This document shows positions 45,573 to 55,600 of a stretch of 64,000 nt of DNA, piece after piece. Below the pieces are notes generated by a model. It had not been told where the DNA came from. It saw nothing but the letters and a program-made list of their open reading frames with translations, and did not search any database. Within the stretch, counting starts at the first letter, position 1; the number at the start of each line of letters is the position of its first letter. The translations under genes and the position numbers were made by a program. This DNA comes from an uncultured Lachnospiraceae bacterium (GTDB lineage: Bacteria > Bacillota > Clostridia > Lachnospirales > Lachnospiraceae). The stretch spans positions 3,497 to 67,496 of the forward strand of contig UQAW01000015.1 in NCBI GenBank assembly GCA_900539175.1. The letters run 5' to 3'.

Positions 45573-48500
45573 CTAAGAAATTTTTACCAAGGAAAAATCT
45601 GATAAGGTAACCGTGGATGTCGGTGTCTCCTGACCTTCAATTACTCCCATGGAAACTACCATCGTCATGTTAGTATCCGTATCTTTGTCCACAGCGAATT
45701 CCAACTCTACCTCTTTTGTCTCATTTTCAGTCAAAGAGATGTCTGCACCGCCATACCAGTCATAAGACGCGGTCAGAAATGCCAGCTTGATGGTTCTTCC
45801 CAAAGTTGAATGCGCCTTAAATGCCACTTTATAGGTGCTTCCCTGTTCCAGAGTAATACCGTTTTGCTTTAACTGCACATTCCAGTCTGCTGTTCCCACA
45901 TTTGCAATGTTATAAACCGCTTTGTTTTCCTCGAACGATACAGCTGCTTCTCCAGGTGCGGTAACAGCATTTTCCCATCCATCTGCTCTGGCCGAAAAAT
46001 CGGGGTTCTTCAGTATATTCTCACCGGCTGGTTTCTCTTCGATTGCCGGCGCATCAATTTTTTCCAGGTTGATATTGTCAATAACAATCTGATGCTGATT
46101 GGTAATCTGAGTTCCGCCTACTGCACCCATAGAGATACTAAGTACAGATTCCGGGTCTGTTGGTTCCTTCATCTGGAATTCCGATTTAAATGTCTGATAA
46201 TCGTTTGTTAAATCCACAGTTACCTGAGTATATGGCGTCCAGTCATCATTATGCCTGCTTCCGTCTCTCTGAATTGCAAACATCAGTTTTCTTTCAATGT
46301 TTGATTTCGCATCCAGTGTAAGCCTGTACCACTGTCCCTGTTCCAGTTCTACATTGTTCTGCTTCAACTGAATCTTCCAATCCGCATCGCCTGTATTTTC
46401 AATCGTATAGCTTGCCGCATTCTCTTCTGTCAGGCTGTCTACCGTATAAGAAGCTTTTGCAGTGCCGTCAACATACGGCTCGTATCCTGCAAATCCTGCA
46501 TTAAAGCTTCCGTTTTTGATCAGTACGTCCTCAACAATACGAATTTCATCTAAATAGTAGGTCCCCGGCTGGCTGATTGTAAAGACAAGATTATTATTCC
46601 CCTCTCCAACCGCAGGCATTGCAAATTTATACAGATAGGAAGCCTTTTCGCCGCTCACTGCTGCATCAAAAGACTGCCCTGCTACTGTTGCCTGAATGCT
46701 TTTCCCCGCATCTCCCTGCGCTTCGAAGCTCATAGCATACTCTGCACCGGCAATCATAGCAAGTTCACTTTGTGATATCACAACCGGATGCTCAGGTGTT
46801 GTTCCTTCCGGTGCTGTAACTTTTAGTCTTCTGCCGTCTTCCAGACCTGTTACGGCAACCTCTGCATTGTCAGACGCAATCTCCCAATATTCCAGACGAT
46901 TTGCCCCTTCCTGGAAACTGCCGTTATACACATAATTTCCATCACTCCGCACTGTCTTTTTATCTTCTGTGCTTACATCCGCCTGAGCGGTCTTCTTCAA
47001 TGTTACATTCGTGATATAAACATTTGCTGTGGAAGCAGTATTACCCAGATTGAATTCCATACGCCCATTCGCATCGTCGTTCTGTGTCATAGTGAATTCA
47101 TAAGTATAAGTCTGCTTTTCACTTGTCAAACCAACGGTTGTATCCGGCAAATAGCGCACATAACTATTATCCGGAGCTGTCAGCGCCACGCTCATTGTTC
47201 TGGCTTCATCTGCCCATGCATCAAAGGAAACCTGATACGTTCCTCCCTTCTGGATCGGAAGATTTGGCTGTACCAACTGTACACTGTAATCTGCAGTTCC
47301 TGCATTCCCTGTCTTAATCAAGATCCTGCCATCCTTAATTTCTGCCGTTGCCTCTCCGCCAAGTGCGGTGAGGAATTCCCAATCTTTCCCATCTTCCAGA
47401 TCTTCTGCAACTGTAAAATCACCATTGATTATGTAATTTCCTTCTTCGTCCGGATCTCTGAGCACCGGCTTTGGAGTCTCCGGTTTCGATACATTCTCGT
47501 CATAACTGTCTTTCTGATAGACTCTTACATAATCTACTTCATAAGCCGCATTCTCAAAGTCTGTTGTCTCATCCGGATATCCAACCCAGCTTCCTCCGAC
47601 CGCAAGATTTAAAATCATATAGAACTCCTGGTCAAACGGAGCCGGATAGGTAATCTCACCCTGACCTTCTGTTCGGCTATACCAGTTATTCTCTGTATGG
47701 AACATTTTTCCATCCATATACCAATTAATTCTTCCCGGCAGCCACTCCACAGCAAACGTATGATAATCATCCGCATAGGTTCCTTCACCTTCATTTAACT
47801 GGTAAGACCCCTGACTCTCCTTATGGGGATTGCCGTAATGGATCGTTCCATAGTTCTTGGATGTATCGCTTCCATGTATTTCCATAATGTCAATCTCACC
47901 GCATCTCGGCCACTGTCCATACTGATTCTCATCAGCAGCCATCAGCCAGAACGCCGGAAGATAACCTTTTCCCTCGGGCACCTTCACCCTTGCCTCAAAA
48001 ATACCATATTTAAAATTATGTTTGTTCTGTGTATTAATACGACCTGATGTATAAGACACTTCTCCATCTTCATTCACGGTCTTAATCGGTTTCAAAACCA
48101 GTTTCCCGTCTTTCAGATAGATGTTTTCTTCTGAATCTACATATTCCTGTAATTCTGCATTTACCCAGCCAGGAGCATGTAATTCTACATTCCAGTCTTC
48201 TCTGTTCAAAACTGTTCCGTCAAACTCATCCTGCCATTTTAAATTATAGCCCTCATAAGACAACCGATTCTCCTCCTCATCCGGGGTCTTCACTGGTGAT
48301 ACTTTATATGTCACCTTAACAGACAAGATCACTTGCTTTCCATCCACCGTAATCTCTCTGTTCAGAGTTACCGTCTTTTGCTCTGTCTCAGATTCCGCCG
48401 CATAGACAAAAAGCCCACGGTTCTGGACAAGGCCTCCTAACAACACCACTGATAAAAGAAGTGAACATATTTCTTTTCCCTTTTTCTTTTTTACCAGTAA

Positions 48501-49040
48501 GACAATCAGAACAGCACTTACCAGAATCATACACATCCACAACATCACATGGCTGGAATCGCCGGTTTTCGGCGCTGTGTGATTTCCTGTGGCAGAACTA
48601 TTACCTTTATTGCCATTCTGCACGCCATTTGGTTTTCCATTCTGGTCACCGTTTGGCTTTCCATTCTGGTCACCGTTTGGCTTTCCATTTGGATCATTAT
48701 TTTTTCTTATAAATACAATCTTTGTCTCTGATGCAGAACCTCCTGCCACTTCCGGTATGGACGAAATCCACTCCTTCGGTGCTTCCTTTCCATCTTCAGT
48801 GACATACTTTTCTGGTATCTGCGCTCTGATTTCGACATCTGTCAAAGAACACCCATCCGGAGTTTCAATTGTGACAGTTTCCGTAATATTTTCCTTTTCC
48901 GAATATACAGATTTATCTGTCGTTACCGATATGTTCGGCTCCTGAACCGGGTTCTCTGCTGCTGATACTGGTGCCGCTGCCAACGCTGCACATAAAAATG
49001 CAACCAACATTCCCGCCGCCATCCTACTCTTTTTCAGCAT
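45573..49040 (-). CDS. Laminarinase-type GH16 with four CBM4_9-like modules and an internal sorting signal
   Basis: 1155 residues in one uninterrupted frame. Order: signal peptide (1-28); Ig-like domain (about 30-112); P-N-G-D-Q-N-G-K repeats (116-146); an internal cell-wall sorting-like signal A-P-K-T-G (156-160) with a helix (164-183) and K-K-K-K-G-K; a second signal-like helix (191-214); GH16 (about 260-515) with E382-I-D384-I-M-E387, the beta-1,3-glucanase motif. Four CBM4_9-like modules follow to the end. Module three is closely related to a module of the 2065-residue protein. GGAGG precedes the ATG. A surface endo-beta-1,3(4)-glucanase is the likely role. Confidence 0.88.
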   Translation of the reverse strand: MLKKSRMAAGMLVAFLCAALAAAPVSAAENPVQEPNISVTTDKSVYSEKENITETVTIETPDGCSLTDVEIRAQIPEKYVTEDGKEAPKEWISSIPEVAGGSASETKIVFIRKNNDPNGKPNGDQNGKPNGDQNGKPNGVQNGNKGNSSATGNHTAPKTGDSSHVMLWMCMILVSAVLIVLLVKKKKGKEICSLLLSVVLLGGLVQNRGLFVYAAESETEQKTVTLNREITVDGKQVILSVKVTYKVSPVKTPDEEENRLSYEGYNLKWQDEFDGTVLNREDWNVELHAPGWVNAELQEYVDSEENIYLKDGKLVLKPIKTVNEDGEVSYTSGRINTQNKHNFKYGIFEARVKVPEGKGYLPAFWLMAADENQYGQWPRCGEIDIMEIHGSDTSKNYGTIHYGNPHKESQGSYQLNEGEGTYADDYHTFAVEWLPGRINWYMDGKMFHTENNWYSRTEGQGEITYPAPFDQEFYMILNLAVGGSWVGYPDETTDFENAAYEVDYVRVYQKDSYDENVSKPETPKPVLRDPDEEGNYIINGDFTVAEDLEDGKDWEFLTALGGEATAEIKDGRILIKTGNAGTADYSVQLVQPNLPIQKGGTYQVSFDAWADEARTMSVALTAPDNSYVRYLPDTTVGLTSEKQTYTYEFTMTQNDDANGRMEFNLGNTASTANVYITNVTLKKTAQADVSTEDKKTVRSDGNYVYNGSFQEGANRLEYWEIASDNAEVAVTGLEDGRRLKVTAPEGTTPEHPVVISQSELAMIAGAEYAMSFEAQGDAGKSIQATVAGQSFDAAVSGEKASYLYKFAMPAVGEGNNNLVFTISQPGTYYLDEIRIVEDVLIKNGSFNAGFAGYEPYVDGTAKASYTVDSLTEENAASYTIENTGDADWKIQLKQNNVELEQGQWYRLTLDAKSNIERKLMFAIQRDGSRHNDDWTPYTQVTVDLTNDYQTFKSEFQMKEPTDPESVLSISMGAVGGTQITNQHQIVIDNINLEKIDAPAIEEKPAGENILKNPDFSARADGWENAVTAPGEAAVSFEENKAVYNIANVGTADWNVQLKQNGITLEQGSTYKVAFKAHSTLGRTIKLAFLTASYDWYGGADISLTENETKEVELEFAVDKDTDTNMTMVVSMGVIEGQETPTSTVTLSDFSLVKIS
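48603..48695 (-). repeat. In-frame 24-bp tandem repeat in the GH16 gene
   Basis: Repeat units coding for eight residues, P-N-G-D-Q-N-G-K, two nearly exact plus flanking degenerate units (residues 116-146). It forms a flexible, polar spacer just ahead of the internal sorting-like signal. Confidence 0.85.
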
Positions 49041-49075
49041 ACATCTTCCTCCTTTACATAATATTTGCTGTTTTA

Positions 49076-49151
49076 TCAGACTTTTTTATTTTACCGATTC
49101 TATCATTTCTTATATACAAGATCAACAACAAAAATATCAGATTTTTGCCCT
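49076..49151 (-). promoter_or_regulatory. Upstream element shared with the 2065-residue GH16 gene
   Basis: On the minus strand, 36 bases before the ATG at 49040, an A+T-rich stretch aligns without gaps to 56101-56176 at about three quarters identity over about 75 bases. The shared pieces are GAATCG, TATATA and AATAAAAAAGTCT. It probably holds the promoter or an activator site. The rest of the 49041-49297 gap has only a CCCCGGCCGGGG palindrome (49216-49227). Confidence 0.55.
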
Positions 49152-49297
49152 GTTTATCGCTTCATAGATTCTGCATTCCCGGCTGCATCACTGCTTTTTC
49201 ACAAGATTTACTGCACCCCGGCCGGGGCGGGGAAATCAGCTTTAACGCTAACTTTGCTATTTGAAAAAAGCAATGGTACCTGATACTCCTTGACAGA

Positions 49298-49333
49298 AAA
49301 AGAGTGTGGGTAAAAATTTACCCACACTCTTTT
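49298..49333 (-). terminator. Terminator after the small Cys peptide gene
   Basis: A perfect 17-bp stem (AAAAGAGTGTGGGTAAA) with a two-base loop. On the minus strand it ends in CTCTTTTTCTG, 13 bases past the stop. Confidence 0.88.
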
Positions 49334-49345
49334 AACCAATTTGGG

Positions 49346-49585
49346 TTAAGAGGAAAAGATAACAGCTGAACTGGTATGATAACATATCTTCTGGAGACCA
49401 TAGTCAGTACCAGGCACTGCCATATTTGAGCAGCTATATTGTTCGGTAAAATAACCTGTAAATCCTTTCACATCCTCAATAACACTCTCCATATTATTCG
49501 AAAAACTGGGATCACAAGAGGCAATATTTTCAGATAATGTGAAATTCTCCACCATTATTACTGGTTTTTCATAAAACTTCTTCAT
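49346..49585 (-). CDS. Small Cys-containing peptide encoded after the giant GH16
   Basis: 79 residues, no signal peptide. The N-terminus M-K-K-F-Y-E-K-P-x-I-x-V-E-N-F-x-L-S-E-N-I-A-S-C resembles short clostridial peptides of unknown role that begin K-K-x-Y-x-K-P and reach a Cys after about 20 residues. Such peptides have been discussed as possible modified-peptide precursors, but no maturation enzyme is visible here. Cysteines are at 24, 52 and 68. TAAGGAGG precedes the ATG. It starts 15 bases after the stop of the 2065-residue gene and ends at a strong terminator, so it is the second gene of that operon. Confidence 0.68.
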   Translation of the reverse strand: MKKFYEKPVIMVENFTLSENIASCDPSFSNNMESVIEDVKGFTGYFTEQYSCSNMAVPGTDYGLQKICYHTSSAVIFSS

Positions 49586-49600
49586 TGCTTACTGTCCTCC

Positions 49601-52600
49601 TTATTTTACCACCTTCATTGTTGTTGCAATATAGTCAGCAGATTCCTCACCGTCAACGACATAGTGGATTTCAACCGGGAAATTGCCTTTTGCATTGGGT
49701 GTTTTAAACCGCAATTGATACTCACTGTTAGCGTCCTTAACCCGGCGGGCGGCTACAGTAAGTTTAACCTTGTCTCCCTTCGCATTTACATAGTACATTG
49801 TAAATTCCGGTTCTGCATCACCAAATACATTATTAGTCAATGTAACACTATGGTTATCAAAGCTCTGCCATGTATTTTTCTTCAGACCCGCTGCAAGATT
49901 CACTGATACAAACATGTTTGGTTCTTCCTCATCCGCCTCAAGATAAGCGCTCGTATCATATACTGAGGTATTATATGGACTTCCAATTGTATAATTTTTG
50001 TATTTCAGATTGGAGAATGACAACACATGTGTATCATTTGCACTACCCATAACGTCTGAGTTACCCAAAATAACAATCAGATAATAACCGTTATCTAATG
50101 AAATACAATCTTCAACCGGAATCTTGTAATACATTGCTGTAGAAGATTTAATGGTATCAATCGTCTTTTCTTCTACAACGCCGTTCTTGTTGCTTAATAC
50201 ACGCAGATCCAAACCATTGCCTTCCTTAGAACCTTCGGAATTCTGGATATCTACCAATTTTGCTTCAATCTGCAATGTATTTGTATTATCGGTTGCTTTT
50301 ACTACAAATGCCAATGCCGCTGCTTCATCCAGATACAATTCATTATTTGGTCCGGCATTCAAATAAGTCACAAGGGATTCCGTGCCAGCTGATGAATCAC
50401 CTGTGGCAACCTCAGTCTGTGTATTGCCAAGAGCTTCTAAACTACAATCATCACTGCTATAAGACGCAATCACTGCGGTTGCCCCTTCAACGACCTGACT
50501 ATTGATGATACCAATACCAGTCTCGTCAATAATACCTTTTTCTGTAACCGTGCCATTTCCTACAATCAACTCCGGAATCTCAGAAACCGTAACACCCTGC
50601 TCATCTGCAATGTATCTCTGGTCTCCGCTTTCACCTAACGGATTATAAATGCGGATACCGTCCAGGTAAACAACGTACTTTCTGGTATCATCTTCTTTAA
50701 TTACCTCTCCATTTTCATCTTTCGTAATAAGATAGCTGCCAGTCTGCTTAATACCCAGGGTCACACGGTAGGTACCATGCGCCATACCTTCTTCATGAAT
50801 AACCGGAAGCTGATACAAATCACCATTTATATAATAAGTATCAACTGCACCCATTCTAAAGAACGAATATTTGTCTGCAGCCTGATCATATTTTTCAATG
50901 GTGTAAACAATACCTGCTGTCTTTCGGGTGGTACGTGCAAGAATGTCGAATCCAGTACCGGTAAAGGTAAAGATTGCCTTTGTGTTGTAACCATCTGCAG
51001 TCAGCTTCGTTGAACTTCCGCCGCTGTCCTTCTGATTATCCATCGTGTTATACGCACCATCATGACCGTACTGCTCAGTCTGGCCGTTGCTCTGGACAAG
51101 ATCTAAAGACGTTCCTTCTGTTTCATAAGTTCCTGTATAGATAATCGCCGGACTGCTGTTATCATCCGTACTCCCAGCATTGAAGTTATCCTCATAATAA
51201 ACCACATTTGCCGGCATCATCGTAACATCGGATGTCACTTGCAGGCGGAAACGATTGGAAGTCTGTTTCTCACTGATATCAGCCTTTTTCACCATAACAC
51301 CATAAGCATACTCATCCCCGCCTTCCAGGAATTTACTCATTGTATAAGTAACCTTTGGATTTGCCTGATCCGTGATTGTATAAGCCTCTGGTCCCTCAGC
51401 AGGTATGATTTTGCCGTACTCACCTGCAACTGCATGATAATCAGCTGGTTCTGCACTATTCGCTGCCTCAATATTTGAAGATGGAGAAATTTTTTCCAGA
51501 CTGATATTGTCAATAAAAATCTGATGTTCCGTGCTAATCTGTTCTCCGTCTACTGCGCCCATAGCAATACAAAATACAGATTCACTGTCTGTTGGTTCTT
51601 GCATCTGGAATTTAACTTCAAATGTCTGATAGTCACTTGTCAATTGCACGGTCTCAACAGTATATGTCGTCCAGTCTTTACCAGGCTGATTTCCGTTTCT
51701 CTGAATCATAAACTTCAGTTTTCTGTCGAGGTCTGATTTCGCATCCAGAGTAAGCTTGTACCACTGATTCCGTTCCAGGTTTATATTTTCCTGCTTTAAC
51801 TGAACCTGCCATTCCTGATCGCCTGTATTTTTAATGGTATATTTCGCTTCTTGATTTTCCACCGTACTATTGGCTGCCGCATTTTGGTCAATAAACCATT
51901 CGTACGATGCATCGCCCTCATCAAAACTTCCATTTTTAATCAATCCACTCTCAAGAACCTTATCCGCACTGGAGTCTGCAGCATTCTTACCTGCTTTCGT
52001 ACTCCAATAAGTGCTTGTTGTACCTGCCAGGCTTTGATTCACAAGCTGATCATTTTCAAATATACCGCTACGATCCTCTGTCTTATTAGCCAGATTCACA
52101 TCCAGACCATAATCCAAAACATAAATGTCTCCATTCGCTTTGTAGAAGTAACTGGTTGTTTCAATGACAGGAGTGATCTTCGCCAATTCATTATCGTTAT
52201 ATTTCACTGTTCCGTCATCATTGAGTTCAACCAATTGATACTGAACTGTAATCACATCTTTCCCTTGCACTTCCTGATCCTTTGGTGTAACACGAAGAAC
52301 AGGAGTTCCCTGCGAATCATATTCAACCTCATAGGTCACACCATCTGCCACAATACTGGTAAACGGTTTCCCATCTGTTGCTAACTGAGGTTGCCCATTA
52401 ACTACAAATACGAGTCCTTTTTTCGAAGCTTCAGAAGCATTCCAGCTGTCACTGATTTCTTTCAAGTCACCCGTCAGCTCGCCGTCTGTTTCTTCTTTCG
52501 GAATCACAGACAGTGTATTACTCTTTCCAACTTCAACCAGAAAAGAATCGTCTATTTTCTTAATACCATTGGTATAAATAAACTTATCAGCGGACTTACC

Positions 52601-55600
52601 ATCATTTGCAACAGCAGCTGTTATGGTGCCCGTTGTTTGATCAGTCATAATATCAATATCACCATTCCCTTGTTCTGACACAAGATTCTTTACTGTATAT
52701 CCTACTTTTTCATTCTCTACAACCTTATATTTTGTGCCAACTGGTATATCTTTAATGAGTGCATACTGCCCGGCTTTGAGGTATACGATACCACCCGATG
52801 CCAAAGCATTCTCCTGGACAAGTTCTCCCTCAGCTGTATAGATATCATAAACAATGTCATATGCTTCTTCAGCACTTATACTGCCAAAAATATCGGAAAA
52901 TGTTACAGAGAATCCAAAAATTTCATCGGAAGCAGCTGCCTCGTCCAACACTTTTTGGATAATAAAACTATTGGTTTTCGGTTCCTGCTTATAGTCAACC
53001 CGAACTGTTACCGGAACACTCTCATCTGTATCCGTATTTTCCAATTTGAAAGCACCGTTCTCATGACCCTCAACACGACTGTCTCCGACCGTCAAAGAAT
53101 CCCGGCTCTCCTGAGCAGAAGATGCAATCTGCACTTCTGAATTGTCCTTCGAGGATCCGGTCATCGTCCAGGATGTATCGTAACGATCATTTCCACTTTG
53201 CACAAGACTCAATTCCGATCCACGGTCAAATTGGGCGTCAAATGTTGCCGACTGACCGTCTTTTATTGTCATCTTGCCGTCTTCCCCGAGCTTTACTTCA
53301 CCATTCTGTATTTTGTAGTCTTTTTCCCCTACGGATTTTCCGTCCTTATCTGCTACCTTAAAAGTAAACGCATCATTTTGAGCCACTTCTTTCGCTGCTT
53401 GCCGGAGTCCCTGATTAACCTTATCAACATTTACCTGGTTTGTTGTCATCAGCTTAGTCGGCAGATTCAGGTTAAAACTAGCTCTAAAGTTGGATTCATA
53501 CATACCACGTTCTTCATAAAAAATCGTAAGCGTATGAATTGCTTTAGGATTCGTTGTATCAATATCGAATTTCGCAGTCTTTTGATTTACCCCTACATTA
53601 TAACAGGCAGCATCTCTTTCATCCTTTCCGCCCTCACCAATATGATTAAAGACTTGTTCCGCCTTGACTGCCTCATTTGCGTCTTCTACTATGTTCCCGC
53701 TGCCATCTCGATAATCCTTAATCCCTTTTACCTGTTCAACTACTGCTGTCCTATCAGCAAAATTCAACCTACCGGTGGCAACGCCATGGTCACCTCCCAT
53801 ATCCAGGGCTAACTTGCCGTCAACAAAGATCCAGACGTCATCGTCTCCGGAGAATTCAAAGGTCGCTGGGATCCTTTCACCGCTTTTTGTTTTAATCATA
53901 CCGTCTGAATCCATAGTAAAATCGACTTCCAGTTTCATACCGAAACCATAGTTTAGCTTATTACCCGAACCATCGTACTTATGTTCTTCAGAACCATCAT
54001 CCCGCAGACTGTCTTGGGGATCATTAAAAGGGAAAAATCCAGGAGTTCTGGCACCGCCTCCCTGAATACCGTATACTACATCTTCCTCTTTATTGGAGTA
54101 CGTAAGCGCAGTTCCGTCGGCGTTCATACGAACCGTATCATGATATGTAGAATTACCTACTCCACTGTCAAACTCATAATAATTTGCCCCATTCCTTTCG
54201 CGTACAACAAACGGGAATTCCATAGGCTCATACATCTTTCCAATGGTGGAATTACCATCATAAAAGGCCTTGTTAAACTGCGGCAACGGAACCCCTGAAG
54301 TACGCTCTGTTATATTACCGTCAGAATCCAGGCAATCGCTAACAATCCCTTGTACGGCAGCTCCGGCATTTTTTGCGCTTTCCTCATCGCTCCACGGATT
54401 ATCTACGCCTCGATTCAGAAACCAGCTAAAATTCCAGCCCTCGCCACCATGAATACCTTCCATATAAGATTTTCTATCATATGTATAACTTGAATTGTAT
54501 GGCGTCCTATACACATTATTATTTGCATACCATGGATCTGTCCAGAAAATGCCCAAACTCTTCTCCTCGTCGGTCCGGTTTTCATCATTATCAATCCTAA
54601 AAAAAGGTCTGAAGTCTCCAAAATACAGTGGATTTACCCTTGGTTTTTCTTCGTACCAATTCTCCGAATACCACTTATTCCAATACTCGAAAATTTTAGG
54701 ATTTACATTTTGGGAAAATGCTCGTCCGATCGAAGTCCAACTGCGATCCGTACCGGCTGGTTTGGAGGCAGGATTTGGATTGGTCTTCTTGCTCTCATCG
54801 TTCCAATCCTCCCAACTACTATACATATCCCTCCAATCATAATACTCCCAGTCTTCAAATCCATAAGACGTGTTTGGATTAATCTCTTTATCTGTATACA
54901 AATCAAAGAATGTTACTTTTCCCGTTACATTCGATGGGAAGCTGGGGTTCCCACCTGTAGGCGTGGGTGTCACTGTGGGCGTCACTGTAGGCGCCGCTGT
55001 AGGCGTAGGCGTCACTGTAGGTCCTTCAGTCCCTGGAGGCGTCTGGGAATAACTTGCAGCCTTGTACTCGGCAGTAAGCGGTGTTTTTCCATCGAATGCA
55101 CCTAACCAGCCATCAACTCCCGTTCCCGGCCAGACATTCATCATGATTTTACCGGGATTTACAGGGAGACCATTGGCATCACCATAAGCAGTGTAGACAT
55201 CCTTTCCATCTACATACCATGTGATATGATCACTCTGCCAGTCAAATCCATAGGTATGAAAAGCCTCGGAGGCATCAAAACCTAAATCAAGCATCCGTTC
55301 ATGATTTCCCGTACCGTTTACGTAATAATTAATCTGTACCTTGGTAGTATCCTTTCCCAGAAATTCAATGTCAATCTCATCCCATGGTGTACCGTCGGAC
55401 GGTCCGGTATAAGTAAAGAAAGAAGAAACCACACCCGAATGTTTGATGGGTTTCATCGTAACTTCGTAATAGCCGTATCCATACCTTTCTCGCGTGCGGT
55501 ATTCAGCGCCCGCGTACTGGTAACTGGAACCAGAAACACTATCCTCTGTAATAGAAAGCTCCGTGCCATTGCCTGTAAACTTCACGTTACCCTGCCGCCA

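Noticed and set aside
48603..48695. CRISPR-like short repeats
   Set aside because: The 24-bp units are contiguous, have no spacers and encode an in-frame P-N-G-D-Q-N-G-K linker.
48000..49040. The laminarinase gene as two genes fused by a sequencing error
   Set aside because: The frame is continuous, and the second signal-like helix has no ribosome site or good start of its own; the fusion is kept as an observation instead.
49800..55000. Long plus-strand open frames opposite the giant GH16 gene
   Set aside because: They lack ribosome sites and recognisable domains and lie antisense to a well-supported coding frame with clear domains.
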